Shown here one piece after another: positions 1-8,511 of a stretch of 64,000 bases of DNA. The notes under the pieces are model-generated. The model saw nothing but the letters and a program-made list of their open reading frames with translations, was not told the origin of the DNA and did no database searches. Every line of letters starts with the position of its first letter. The first letter of the stretch is position 1. The translations under genes and the position numbers were made by a program. Source of the stretch: Beijerinckiaceae bacterium (GTDB taxonomy: Bacteria; Pseudomonadota; Alphaproteobacteria; Rhizobiales; Beijerinckiaceae); the NCBI GenBank assembly GCA_027532775.1, contig JAPZTO010000008.1:249501-313500 (forward strand), read 5' to 3'.

Positions 1-32
1 AAGGCGGGGTTGTGATGACAGGAGCACAGGAA

Positions 33-416
33 ATGATGCAGGATGATGATGATCTCGTGGCCATCCGCGCGGCGGTGCAAACCTATCTCGATGGGTTGTA
101 TGAGGGCGATGCGGATAAACTCGCTTCCGTCTTTCATCCCACATCCGCGCTGACCCAGTTCAGCGATGGCCAGTTGCGGATCACGCCGCGGGATGCCTGG
201 CTCGATGCCGTGCGCAACCGCCCCTCGCCGCGCGCAACGGGGCTCGCCCGCCATGATCGGATCCTGACGATCGACCTTGCTGGCCCCGGGATGGCCCATG
301 TGAAACTCGCCTGTGCCATTCCGCCCCGGTTTTTCACGGATATGCTGTCTTTCCTCAAGATCGACGGAAAATGGCAGATCGCCCAGAAGGTTTTCATGAC
401 AGAGGCGCGCGCGTGA
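33..416 (+). CDS. NTF2/SnoaL-like small protein
   Basis: A protein of about 127 residues with the size and pattern of the nuclear transport factor 2-like fold (putative lumazine-binding or SnoaL type). It has an N-terminal amphipathic helix followed by YLDGLYEGDADKL and SVFHP, typical of this fold, and a C-terminal strand containing DGKWQIAQKVF. I chose the ATG at 33 because GGAG lies 8 bases upstream; an in-frame ATG at 15 and a GTG at 12 are alternatives. Its stop overlaps the start of the CoxE-like gene, so it is the first visible member of the molybdoenzyme maturation operon. Proteins of this fold bind small ligands, and no substrate can be read from the sequence. Confidence 0.65.
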   Translation: MMQDDDDLVAIRAAVQTYLDGLYEGDADKLASVFHPTSALTQFSDGQLRITPRDAWLDAVRNRPSPRATGLARHDRILTIDLAGPGMAHVKLACAIPPRFFTDMLSFLKIDGKWQIAQKVFMTEARA

Positions 417-1639
417 CATTGGCTGTCGCGCCTGTCCCTGCCGGCGGCCATCTCGCGGAGAATGTCGCCTTTTTCGGCCGCGCCCTGCGGCAGGCGGGCA
501 TGGCTGTCGGCCCCGGTGCGATGCTCGATGCCGTGGCGGCAATCGAGGTGATCGGGATCGGCCATCGAGACGAATTCCGCGCGGCGCTCGAGGCGGTCTT
601 CGTCAAGCGGCGGCAGGATGCGGACCTGTTCGACCAGGCGTTCCGGCTGTTCTGGCGGCGGCGGGCGCTGCTCGAGAAGATGATGGCGACGATGATGCCG
701 GTGGCGCCGGGTGATCCGGATCCGAAGCGCGAGGAGGCTTTGCGCCGGCTGACCGAGGCCCTGTTCCAGCCGAAACCGCCCGAGGACCAGCCGGAGCGGG
801 AACGGGTCGACCTCGATTCCCGTCTCACCGTGTCCGATATCGAGGTGTTCCGCAGCCGGGATTTCGATGGCATGTCGGCGCTGGAACTGGCCGAGGCCAA
901 ACGCGAGGTGGCGCGGCTGGTCATGCCGCTGCAACGGGTGAAGACCCGGCGTTTCCTTGCCGATCCGCATGGCAACAGGCCTGATCCCCGGCGGGCGATG
1001 CGCGCCAGCCTCCGGGCCGGCGGGGATGCGTTCGAACTGCGCTTCCGGGCGCGGGCCGAGAAGGTGCCGCCTCTGGTTGCCCTCTGCGACATTTCCGGCT
1101 CGATGAGCCAGTATTCGCGGATTTTCCTGCATTTCCTGCATGCGGTGGCCCAAACCGGGCGGCGTGTATCGGCCTTCACCTTCGCCACCGAACTGACCAA
1201 TGTCAGCCATGCGCTGAAGAGCACGAAGGACCCCGATCTCGCTTTGCGCGGTGCGGCGAAGATGGTGCGCGACTGGGATGGCGGTACGCGGATCGGCCAG
1301 ACGCTGGAGCGTTTCAACAAGCGCTGGGCGCGGCGGGTCATGAGCGGCGGGGCCGTCGTGCTGCTCATCACCGACGGGCTGGAGCGCGACCTCCGCCCCG
1401 ATCTCGCGCGCGAACTTGCGCGGCTCCGGCGCACGGCGCGGCGGCTGATCTGGCTCAATCCGCTGCTGCGTTTCGACGGGTTCGAAGCCAGGGCGGCCGG
1501 CATCCGGGCGATGCTGCCGCATGTTGACGAATTCCGCACCTGTCATAGCCTGAACGCCATGGCCGATCTGTGCCGGGCGCTGGCCGACGGGCAGGACACG
1601 GGCGCAGATCCGCGCCGCTACCTCCGGGAGGAACCATGA
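413..1639 (+). CDS. CoxE-like VWA domain protein
   Basis: A protein of 408 residues in the CoxE family. These von Willebrand factor A proteins work with the MoxR-type ATPase CoxD to mature the active site of carbon monoxide dehydrogenase-like molybdenum hydroxylases. A MIDAS metal-binding motif DISGSMS is visible in the middle, followed by FTFATELTNV and the downstream MIDAS elements GGTRIG and LLITDGLERD. The start is a GTG at 413 that overlaps the upstream TGA (GTGA), and the stop overlaps the next ATG, so translation is coupled on both sides. The hydroxylase subunits and CoxD are not in the window and probably lie upstream. Confidence 0.85.
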   Translation: MTLAVAPVPAGGHLAENVAFFGRALRQAGMAVGPGAMLDAVAAIEVIGIGHRDEFRAALEAVFVKRRQDADLFDQAFRLFWRRRALLEKMMATMMPVAPGDPDPKREEALRRLTEALFQPKPPEDQPERERVDLDSRLTVSDIEVFRSRDFDGMSALELAEAKREVARLVMPLQRVKTRRFLADPHGNRPDPRRAMRASLRAGGDAFELRFRARAEKVPPLVALCDISGSMSQYSRIFLHFLHAVAQTGRRVSAFTFATELTNVSHALKSTKDPDLALRGAAKMVRDWDGGTRIGQTLERFNKRWARRVMSGGAVVLLITDGLERDLRPDLARELARLRRTARRLIWLNPLLRFDGFEARAAGIRAMLPHVDEFRTCHSLNAMADLCRALADGQDTGADPRRYLREEP

Positions 1640-1980
1640 GCGAGCATGTTGCGGGTGGGCTGGCCACCGAAACCGAAATCCTCGCCACGGCCGAGGCGTG
1701 GCGTAAGGCCGGGCGGGGCGTCGCGCTCGCGACCGTGACCGAGACCTGGGGCTCCGCGCCGCGGCCAGTCGGCTCACATCTCGTCATTGACGGGGAGGGG
1801 AATTTCCTCGGCTCGGTTTCCGGCGGCTGCGTCGAGGGCGCGGTGGTGACCGAGGCGATCGATGTTATTGCCAGCGGGGTGCCGAAGCTGCTCGAATTCG
1901 GCGTGGCCGACGAGACGGCCTGGCGGGTCGGCCTGTCCTGCGGCGGGCGGATCGCCGTGCATGTCGTTCCGGTGAATTGA
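1636..1980 (+). CDS. XdhC family protein, N-terminal (XdhC_CoxI) domain only
   Basis: A protein of 114 residues covering only the XdhC_CoxI domain of XdhC, the chaperone that binds molybdenum cofactor and delivers it, after sulfuration, to xanthine dehydrogenase-type enzymes. Family signatures are ALATVTETWGSAPRPVGSHL and GSVSGGCVEGAVV, the latter containing the conserved cysteine, followed by GLSCGGRIAVHV. The ATG at 1636 overlaps the CoxE stop (ATGA). The Rossmann half of a standard XdhC is absent here and is supplied by the next gene, so the pair may act as one split XdhC. Confidence 0.88.
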   Translation: MSEHVAGGLATETEILATAEAWRKAGRGVALATVTETWGSAPRPVGSHLVIDGEGNFLGSVSGGCVEGAVVTEAIDVIASGVPKLLEFGVADETAWRVGLSCGGRIAVHVVPVN

Positions 1981-1989
1981 GGATTTCCG

Positions 1990-2676
1990 GTGGATCTCGC
2001 CCTTCTCTCCACCCTGAACCGCCATCGCGCTGCCCGCGAGGCGGTGGCGCTCGTCACCGATCTCGCAAGCGGTGCCGCCAGGCTGGTAACGCCGGAGAGC
2101 CTTGCCGGGGATCCCGCGGCCGAGGCTGTGGCAGAAGCATTCCGTACCGGGAAATCCTCGACAGCGACGGCCGGTGACGGGGATGTTTTCGTCGATGTCC
2201 ATGTCCCGCCGGTGCGGCTGATCGTGATCGGGGCCGTGCATATCAGCCAGGCGCTGGCGGAAATGGCGCGGCTGGTCGAGCTTGACTGCACGCTGATCGA
2301 CCCGCGCGAGGCCTTTGCCACGCCGGAGCGGTTTCCGAATGTGCGGCTCATCGCGGAGTGGCCGGATGTGGCCCTGCCGCCGTTGAGGCCGGATCGTTAC
2401 ACCGCCTTTGTCGCCCTGACGCATGACCCGAAGATCGACGATCCTGCCCTGACGATCGCGCTGAAGGCCGGGTGCTTCTATATCGGCGCGTTGGGCAGCC
2501 GGAAGACGCATGCAAGGCGGCTGGAACGGCTGGCGGCAGCCGGGTTTTCCGAGGGTGAGCTTGCGCGGATCCGTGCCCCGATCGGCCTCGATATCGGCGC
2601 AGTCAGCCCGGCGGAGATTGCCGTGTCGATCCTGGCCGAGATCATCGGCACGCAGCGCCAAAGGCGGCGTGGCTGA
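1990..2676 (+). CDS. XdhC family protein with Rossmann C-terminal domain
   Basis: A protein of 228 residues. The first 70 or so are weakly conserved and the rest is the XdhC C-terminal Rossmann domain: VRLIVIGAVHISQALAEMA, the strand ending LIDPR, FVALTHDPKIDD, the signature IGALGSRKTHARRLERL, and GLDIGAVSPAEIAVSILAEI. It starts at a GTG at 1990, nine bases after the first xdhC stop, and its TGA overlaps the next ATG (TGATG). It probably acts with the preceding protein in handling molybdenum cofactor. The usual GxGH of the Rossmann loop reads GAVH here, a mild departure from consensus. Confidence 0.88.
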   Translation: MDLALLSTLNRHRAAREAVALVTDLASGAARLVTPESLAGDPAAEAVAEAFRTGKSSTATAGDGDVFVDVHVPPVRLIVIGAVHISQALAEMARLVELDCTLIDPREAFATPERFPNVRLIAEWPDVALPPLRPDRYTAFVALTHDPKIDDPALTIALKAGCFYIGALGSRKTHARRLERLAAAGFSEGELARIRAPIGLDIGAVSPAEIAVSILAEIIGTQRQRRRG

Positions 2677-4304
2677 TGTTTTTCGGTCGCGTTCCCGTCA
2701 GCGAGGCCGAGGGTGCGGTGCTGGCGCATCAGGTCCGGGCGGGCGAGACAGCGTTCCGCAAGGGCCATCGGCTCGACGGGGCGGATTGCCATGCCCTCGC
2801 CGCAGCGGGGGTGGCCGAGGTGACCATTGCCCGGCCTGAACCGGGCGATCTTTCTGAAGACGAGGCCGCCGCGCAGCTGGCCGAGGCAGCACTCGGCCCG
2901 GGCCTGCGCGCCGACCCGGCCTTTACCGGGCGGGCCAATCTCTTCGCCACCGAAGCGGGGCTTTTCGTGCCGGACCCCGCCGCGATCGACGCCTTCAACC
3001 TGATCGATCCCGATCTCACCCTTGCCACGCTGCCGGCCTATCGCCGGGTTGTTCCCGGCGAAATGGTGGCGACGGTCAAGATCATCCCCTTCGCCGTGCC
3101 CGGCGCATTGGTCGAGGCCGGTTGCCGGCAGCTTGCGGGCGGTGCGATACGGGTCGCGCCGTTCCGGCCGAAACGGGTGGCGCTGCTGTCGCTGCGCCTG
3201 CCGGGCCTGAAGGAAAGCGTGATCGACAAGACGCGACGGGTGATGGAGGAGCGGCTTGCCGCCTTGGGCAGCCATCTCGTTTGCGAAACGCGGATCGAGC
3301 ACCGGCAGGACGCGCTTGAGGCCAGCCTTGCCGGGCTTGATCCTGAAAGCTTCGACATCCTGATCGTGTTCGGGGCAGCGGCGATTGCCGACCGGCGCGA
3401 TGTCATTCCCTCGGCCATCGAGGCGCAAGGCGGGCGGCTCATCCATCTCGGGATGCCGGTCGATCCCGGTAACCTGCTGATGCTCGCGGAATGGCAAGGC
3501 AGGCCGGTGATCGGCGCGCCGGGCTGTGCCCGTTCCCCGCGCGAGAACGGCTTCGACTGGGTGCTGGCGCGGCTCTGCGCTGACCTGCCGGTGAGCGGGC
3601 GTGATCTCCAGCGGATGGGCACGGGCGGCTTGCTGATGGAAATCGTCTCGCGGCCGCAACCCCGGGCCGGTGAGGCCCGGCCTGCGGGTCCGGGCGCGTT
3701 CGGCATCGTCATCCTCGCTGCCGGACGCTCGACCCGGTTCGGCGCGGAGAACAAGCTGCTCGCCCCGTTCGAGGGGCGGCCGATGCTGGCCCATGTGCTG
3801 GATATCGCCCGGGCGGTGGCGCAAGGGCCGGTTGTTGTCGTGACGGGCCACGAGGCCGAGAAGATCGAAGCGCTGGCGGCGGGTACGGACGTCCGACTGG
3901 TTGCAAATCCCGATTACCGCGAGGGGCTCGCCACCTCGCTCAGGGCAGGGCTCGCCGGGTTGCCGCCTGAGACCGAAGCTGCGTTCATCATGCTGGGCGA
4001 CATGCCGCGCCTTCGTCCGGAAACGCTGCAGCGCCTTGCGCAACAGGCGGTCGAGCAGCCCGGGGCCGAGGCCTATGTGCCGGTGCATCACGGCCAATGG
4101 GGCAACCCGGTTCTGGTCCGGCGGAGCCTGTTCGCCGACCTCATGGACCTGACGGGCGATCAGGGCGCGCGGCGTTTGCTGGAGGCGCGTCGTGACCGGG
4201 TGGCCGAAATGCCGGTCGAGGATCCTGGCATCCTTGCGGATTTCGATACGCGGGCCGCGCTCGAGGCGGAGACGGGTGGTCCGGCAGGGGCGCTTCCTGC
4301 GTAA
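2676..4304 (+). CDS. Molybdopterin-binding / MocA-like cytidylyltransferase fusion
   Basis: A two-domain protein of 542 residues. Residues 1 to about 330 resemble a MoeA/MogA-like molybdopterin-binding module, with VPGEMVATVKIIPF and a Rossmann-like segment FDILIVFGAAAIADRRDVIP followed by GMPVDPGNLLMLAEWQGRPVIG split over the active-site region. From about residue 341 there is a MobA-type nucleotidyltransferase with the signature VILAAGRSTRFG, then NKLLAPFEGRPMLAHV and MLGDMPRLRPE. MocA-type enzymes transfer CMP to molybdopterin to make the dinucleotide cofactor used by xanthine dehydrogenase-family enzymes. It is coupled to the XdhC genes by a TGATG overlap, which fits a dedicated cofactor-loading operon. 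Confidence 0.85.
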   Translation: MFFGRVPVSEAEGAVLAHQVRAGETAFRKGHRLDGADCHALAAAGVAEVTIARPEPGDLSEDEAAAQLAEAALGPGLRADPAFTGRANLFATEAGLFVPDPAAIDAFNLIDPDLTLATLPAYRRVVPGEMVATVKIIPFAVPGALVEAGCRQLAGGAIRVAPFRPKRVALLSLRLPGLKESVIDKTRRVMEERLAALGSHLVCETRIEHRQDALEASLAGLDPESFDILIVFGAAAIADRRDVIPSAIEAQGGRLIHLGMPVDPGNLLMLAEWQGRPVIGAPGCARSPRENGFDWVLARLCADLPVSGRDLQRMGTGGLLMEIVSRPQPRAGEARPAGPGAFGIVILAAGRSTRFGAENKLLAPFEGRPMLAHVLDIARAVAQGPVVVVTGHEAEKIEALAAGTDVRLVANPDYREGLATSLRAGLAGLPPETEAAFIMLGDMPRLRPETLQRLAQQAVEQPGAEAYVPVHHGQWGNPVLVRRSLFADLMDLTGDQGARRLLEARRDRVAEMPVEDPGILADFDTRAALEAETGGPAGALPA

Positions 4305-4347
4305 GCCCGGCAGGCGCGGAAACCGCGCGGCAGGGGCAAGGCTTTCC

Positions 4348-5076
4348 ATGACGAAGACGGCAGTGATTTTCGGTAGCACCGGCGGAATCGGCGCGGCCAC
4401 GGCGCGCGGGTTGAAGGCGAAGGGGTATGCGCTGCATCTCGCGGGGCGCGATGCGACGCGCCTCGAGGCGCTGGCCGGCGAGCTGGGTGCCGGTTTCACC
4501 GCCGGTGATGCGCGCGAGCCGTCGCATTTCGCCGATCTCGCCGTAGCTCTTGGCGAGCGGCCCGTCGATGCGCTCGTCTATGCGGTGGGTTCGATCAATC
4601 TCAAGCCGGTCAACCGGTTGAATGATGCGGATTTCCTCGGTGATTTCACGCTCAACGCGCTGGGCGCGGCCCGCGCGGTGCAGGCCCTGCTGCCGGCGCT
4701 CAAGCGCAGCGAGGCGGCGTCGATCGTGCTGTTCTCCACCGTGGCGGTCGCGCAGGGCTTTTCGGCCCATGCCTCGGTGTCCATGGCCAAAGGGGCGGTG
4801 GAGGGGCTGACCCGTGCCCTCGGGGCGGAACTCGCGCCGCGGATCCGTGTGAATTGCATCGCGCCCTCCTTGACACGGACGAAGATGGCGGCCGCGCTGA
4901 CCGGCAATGAAGCCATGGCCAAGGCGATTGCCGAGCTGCATGCCATTCCGCGCCTCGGACAGGCCGAGGATGTGGCCGGGCTGGCGGCTTTCCTCGCCAG
5001 CGCGGAAAGCGGCTGGATTTCCGGGCAGGTCATGGCCGTGGATGGCGGCCGCTCGCGGCTGCGCACCAAGGGCTGA
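4348..5076 (+). CDS. SDR family protein lacking the catalytic tyrosine
   Basis: A short-chain dehydrogenase/reductase fold protein of 242 residues. The nucleotide-binding GSTGGIGAATARGL is at the N terminus, followed by the strand-4 region ALVYAVGSINL and the C-terminal ISGQVMAVDGG typical of the family. The usual YxxxK catalytic pair is changed: the lysine is present in SVSMAKGAVEG, but the position four residues before it is valine. The conserved serine region reads LFSTVAV. Either the enzyme uses another mechanism or it is a binding protein. It starts 43 bases after the cytidylyltransferase and probably belongs to the same transcript. The substrate cannot be inferred. Confidence 0.82.
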   Translation: MTKTAVIFGSTGGIGAATARGLKAKGYALHLAGRDATRLEALAGELGAGFTAGDAREPSHFADLAVALGERPVDALVYAVGSINLKPVNRLNDADFLGDFTLNALGAARAVQALLPALKRSEAASIVLFSTVAVAQGFSAHASVSMAKGAVEGLTRALGAELAPRIRVNCIAPSLTRTKMAAALTGNEAMAKAIAELHAIPRLGQAEDVAGLAAFLASAESGWISGQVMAVDGGRSRLRTKG

Positions 5077-5079
5077 TTC

Positions 5080-5259
5080 ATGCCGCGCGGCGTCAAGAAG
5101 GCCCATCTGCCGGAAAAGCCCTGCGCCTATTGCAGCCGGCCGTTCACCTGGCGGAAGAAATGGGAAAAGGTGTGGGACGAGGTGCGGTTCTGCTCGGATC
5201 GCTGCCGGGCCGAAGCGCGCCGCGGCCGCGAGGCCGAACATCGAGCGGTCAGGCCGTGA
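5080..5259 (+). CDS. DUF2256 zinc-ribbon-like small protein
   Basis: A protein of 59 residues of the DUF2256 family. It contains a CAYC pair near residue 15 and a FCSDRC motif near residue 38, which together look like a four-cysteine zinc knuckle, with a basic [12 protein letters not shown] stretch between them. The ATG lies four bases after the SDR stop, and its TGA overlaps the GTG start of the photolyase-like gene. DUF2256 genes are commonly found next to cryptochrome/photolyase genes, and this coupling repeats that association. The molecular role is unknown. Confidence 0.85.
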   Translation: MPRGVKKAHLPEKPCAYCSRPFTWRKKWEKVWDEVRFCSDRCRAEARRGREAEHRAVRP

Positions 5260-6788
5260 GCCGGCTCGTCCTGCTGCTGGGCGACCAGCTCACCCGGTCG
5301 ATCAGCGCGCTTGAGGGGTTCGACCCGGCGCGGGACCGCATTCTCATGGCGGAAGTGGCCAGCGAGGCCACCTATGTGCGCCATCACAAGCAGAAGCTGG
5401 TGATGGTTTTCTCGGCCATGCGCCATTTCGCCGAAAGCCTCCGCGCCGAGGGGCTGGTGGTTGATTACTGGCGGATCGAGGATCCGGGCAATCCCGGCTC
5501 GCTCGATGCCGCGCTCCGCCTTGCCGTCGATCAGCACCGGCCGGACGCGGTGACGCTCACCGAGCCGGGCGAATGGCGCGTGCTGGAGATGATGCGCGAC
5601 TGGGCGGAGACGCTCGGCCCGCCGGTGGAGATCCGACCGGATACGCGTTTTTTCGCACGGATCGAGGAGTTTGCCCGCTGGGCCGAGGGCCGCAAGACCT
5701 ACCGGATGGAGTTCTTCTACCGCGAAATGCGCCGCAAGACCGGCCTGCTGATGGAGGGCGAGCAGCCCATCGGCGGGCAATGGAATTTCGATGCGGAGAA
5801 CCGGAAGGCGCTGCCGGCGGGCCATCGCCTGCCTGAACGCCTGCGTTTCCCGCCCGATGCGCTGACGCGCGAGGTGATGGCCGTGGTGGAAGCGCGGTTC
5901 GGCGGGCATTTCGGCAGCCTCGAGGGGTTCGGCTGGCCGGTGACACGGGAGCAGGCGCTGGACGCGCTCGACCATTTCATCGCCGATGCGCTGCCCTGGT
6001 TCGGCGATTTTCAGGATGCGATGAAGCGGGGCGAGGATTTCGTCCATCATGCCCTGCTGGCGCCGGCGCTCAATATGGGCCTGCTTCTGCCGGAGGAGAT
6101 TTGCCGGGCGGCCGAACGGGCATGGTTCGAAGGGCAGGCGCCGCTCAATGCGGTGGAGGGGTTCATCCGCCAGATCCTCGGCTGGCGGGAATATGTGCGG
6201 GGTCTCTACTGGCTGGAAATGCCGGGCTATGCCGAGACCAACGCGCTGGCGGCGCATCGCCCGCTGCCGGATTTCTACTGGACCGGCAAAACCGACCTGC
6301 GCTGCCTCGCGGAGGTTGTGCAGGCGACGGCGCGGAACGCCTATGCCCACCATATCCAGCGGCTGATGGTGACAGGCAATTTCGCGCTGCTGGCGGGGAT
6401 CGCGCCGAAGGCGGTCGAGGAATGGTATCTGCTGGTCTATGCCGATGCCTATGAGTGGGTGGAATTGCCGAACACCCATGGCATGGCGCTTTTCGCGGAT
6501 GGCGGGCTGCTGGCCTCCAAGCCCTATGCCGCTTCCGGCGCCTATATCGACCGGATGAGCGATTACTGCACGGGCTGCCGCTATGATCCGGCCGTGAAAA
6601 GCGGCCCGAAGGCCTGCCCGTTCAACTATCTCTACTGGAATTTCCTGATCGCCAACGAAAAGCGGCTCTCCGGCAACCCGCGTATGGCGATGCCCTACCG
6701 GACCCTGGCGAAGATGGCGCCGGCGCGGCGGGCGGAGATCGTCGTGGAAGCGAGCGCCTTCCTCGACAGCCTTCCGGCGGCTCAATAG
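5256..6788 (+). CDS. Photolyase-related protein of the iron-sulfur (FeS-BCP/PhrB-like) type
   Basis: A protein of 510 residues in the deoxyribodipyrimidine photolyase-related family, the iron-sulfur bacterial cryptochrome/(6-4) photolyase group that binds FAD and a [4Fe-4S] cluster. The N-terminal [10 protein letters not shown] and the run [22 protein letters not shown] belong to the photolyase fold. The C-terminal half has [12 protein letters not shown], a cysteine in LRCLAEVV and the cluster-binding region YCTGCRYDP followed by [10 protein letters not shown]. The GTG at 5256 overlaps the DUF2256 stop. It is likely to repair UV photoproducts in light or act as a blue-light receptor; the sequence does not decide between them. 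Its last seven bases overlap the convergent BcsS-like gene. Confidence 0.88.
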   Translation: MSRLVLLLGDQLTRSISALEGFDPARDRILMAEVASEATYVRHHKQKLVMVFSAMRHFAESLRAEGLVVDYWRIEDPGNPGSLDAALRLAVDQHRPDAVTLTEPGEWRVLEMMRDWAETLGPPVEIRPDTRFFARIEEFARWAEGRKTYRMEFFYREMRRKTGLLMEGEQPIGGQWNFDAENRKALPAGHRLPERLRFPPDALTREVMAVVEARFGGHFGSLEGFGWPVTREQALDALDHFIADALPWFGDFQDAMKRGEDFVHHALLAPALNMGLLLPEEICRAAERAWFEGQAPLNAVEGFIRQILGWREYVRGLYWLEMPGYAETNALAAHRPLPDFYWTGKTDLRCLAEVVQATARNAYAHHIQRLMVTGNFALLAGIAPKAVEEWYLLVYADAYEWVELPNTHGMALFADGGLLASKPYAASGAYIDRMSDYCTGCRYDPAVKSGPKACPFNYLYWNFLIANEKRLSGNPRMAMPYRTLAKMAPARRAEIVVEASAFLDSLPAAQ

Positions 6789-7696
6789 GTGAAGGTGAGG
6801 CCGAACGCAGCATAGGGGCGCGGCTTTTTCCGGCTGTCGAGCAAGGCGCCGCCCGACAGGGTTAGGCTGGCCCGACCCAGCCGCAGGCCAGAGGCATGGG
6901 CGCCGAGGCGCAGGTGGCGATAGGGTTCGCGATAGGTGAGCGGGCCAATCCGCCAGCGTTCCCCGGCGGAGGCGAGAAGTTCCGGCCCCAGCGCAAGGCT
7001 CGATGCACCGAGGGCGATGCCGATCCGCGCGATCATCGTCACGCCCTCCCGCGCACGATCGGCCTCGAGAGCGAGCTGGAGGAAGCGCAACCCGGCCGGG
7101 CCGCCTTCGGGCCAATCCCGCCAGAGCTGCATCGCCGCCACGAGGCCGAGCCGTTCGGTCCGGCCTGTCAGCGCCATGGCGAGCGCATCCAGCCCGATCC
7201 GCGAAAGGCCCGCCTGCAAGGTCAGCTGGAAGTCGGCGTGAAGCGAGGTTCGCCCGAGGATGAGGCGCTGCTGGAGCAGGCGGGGCTCGGTGCCTCCATC
7301 GCCGCCGCTCAGCCGGATATGGCTCCCGAAAGCGAAGAACCAGCCGGAGCGGTCCAGCGTGCCCGACAGGCTGTGCCGCAGCTCTGTCGCGGCCGCGACA
7401 TGCCGGGTGTCGCTGCCAAGGGCGAAGGCGAGCCGGGTGCGGGCGGGTTCCGGACGGAACCAGAGATCACCGGTCCGCCCGAAGCTTCGGGACAGGAAGG
7501 CCAGCCGGGATGCCGGCAATACCCCTGAAAGCCCGGCAAAATGGGGGTCTGGCGCCTGCGGGTCGCCTTTCTGCGCGCTTCGATGGATCACGGTGCTCCG
7601 TGCATCCGGGGCGAGCGAATGCAGGCTGCCGGGAAGGGCGGGCACGAGCAGGAGGCTTCCGGCAAGGACGACGGCAAGACGCGGGATCCCGAACAT
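6782..7696 (-). CDS. BcsS-like cellulose biosynthesis outer-membrane barrel protein
   Basis: A protein of 304 residues with a short N-terminal hydrophobic segment (LAVVLAGSLLLVPALPG) resembling a signal peptide, alternating strands throughout and an aromatic end [10 protein letters not shown], as expected of an outer-membrane beta barrel. The strand arrangement with DRSGWFFAFGSHIRLSGGD and the final repeat resembles the BcsS family associated with cellulose secretion in alphaproteobacteria. No cellulose synthase gene is nearby, so the assignment rests on family resemblance alone. A generic outer-membrane barrel of unknown role is the alternative. Confidence 0.55.
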   Translation of the reverse strand: MFGIPRLAVVLAGSLLLVPALPGSLHSLAPDARSTVIHRSAQKGDPQAPDPHFAGLSGVLPASRLAFLSRSFGRTGDLWFRPEPARTRLAFALGSDTRHVAAATELRHSLSGTLDRSGWFFAFGSHIRLSGGDGGTEPRLLQQRLILGRTSLHADFQLTLQAGLSRIGLDALAMALTGRTERLGLVAAMQLWRDWPEGGPAGLRFLQLALEADRAREGVTMIARIGIALGASSLALGPELLASAGERWRIGPLTYREPYRHLRLGAHASGLRLGRASLTLSGGALLDSRKKPRPYAAFGLTFTY

Positions 7697-7881
7697 GAGC
7701 GCGGCTCCGGGGTGGAGGAACGGTCTAGGAATAAACGCCTATTCCGGGGTGACCACCAAGGAGCGGTTGAATCCGGAAGGCTCACGCACCTGTCGCCGGC
7801 TTGGCCCGGGCGGGGCCTTTCCTTTCCCGTCCAATCACCGTATGAGCGGGCGAGGTTCCTTCCTTGCGTGGTGACGTCCGT

Positions 7882-8511
7882 ATGAAGCCGTTCTCGGCCC
7901 GCATTTCCGATGTGCTCGCCGAGACGGTCCGGAGCAAGGGCGATGCCGATGACCCGACGCCCATGCTGGGCGATCTCGTGGCGCTGCTCGGCAAGCGCTC
8001 CTTCGGCATCGTGCTGGTACTGTTCGGCCTGCCGAACCTGCTGCCCGTGCCGGGCCTGCCCATTCTCTGCGGCGTGATCGTCGGTGTTGTCGCGCTGCAG
8101 ATGCTGCGCGGGCATGATGCGCTGGTCCTGCCGCGCTGGCTTGCGCAAAGGCGGGTGAAGCGGCGGGACCTCCAGAACGTGCTGGAAAAATCGGAGCCGA
8201 CCTTGCGCTGGTTCGAGCGCGTGATGCGGCCCCGGCTCCTTGCCCTGACCGATGTCCAGGCGCAGCGGGCGATCGGCGCGCTGGTCATGGTGATGGCTTT
8301 GTGCCTGATGTCGCCCATTCCCTTTATCGGCGGAATTCCACCGGGAATCGCGGTGATCCTTGTCGGTCTCGCGATGGCTGAACGGGATGGCGTCGTGATG
8401 CTGGTCGCGGCATTTGCAGCGGTGATCGCGCTGATCTTCACCGTCTCGCTGACCTATCTCATCCTGTGGAAATTCTTCGTCCTGCTGCCGAGGCTGCTCG
8501 GTTTCGGCTGA
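7882..8511 (+). CDS. exoD: ExoD family membrane protein
   Basis: A membrane protein of 209 residues of the ExoD family, linked in rhizobia to exopolysaccharide production. The family segment LVALLGKRSFGIVLVLFGLP leads into LLPVPGLPILCGVIV, then a charged loop and two or three more hydrophobic helices including MSPIPFIGGIPPGIAVILVG. I chose the ATG at 7882; an in-frame TTG at 7864 is possible and neither has a strong ribosome binding site. It ends immediately before the stop of the convergent GGDEF-EAL gene. Its biochemical activity is not known. Confidence 0.85.
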   Translation: MKPFSARISDVLAETVRSKGDADDPTPMLGDLVALLGKRSFGIVLVLFGLPNLLPVPGLPILCGVIVGVVALQMLRGHDALVLPRWLAQRRVKRRDLQNVLEKSEPTLRWFERVMRPRLLALTDVQAQRAIGALVMVMALCLMSPIPFIGGIPPGIAVILVGLAMAERDGVVMLVAAFAAVIALIFTVSLTYLILWKFFVLLPRLLGFG

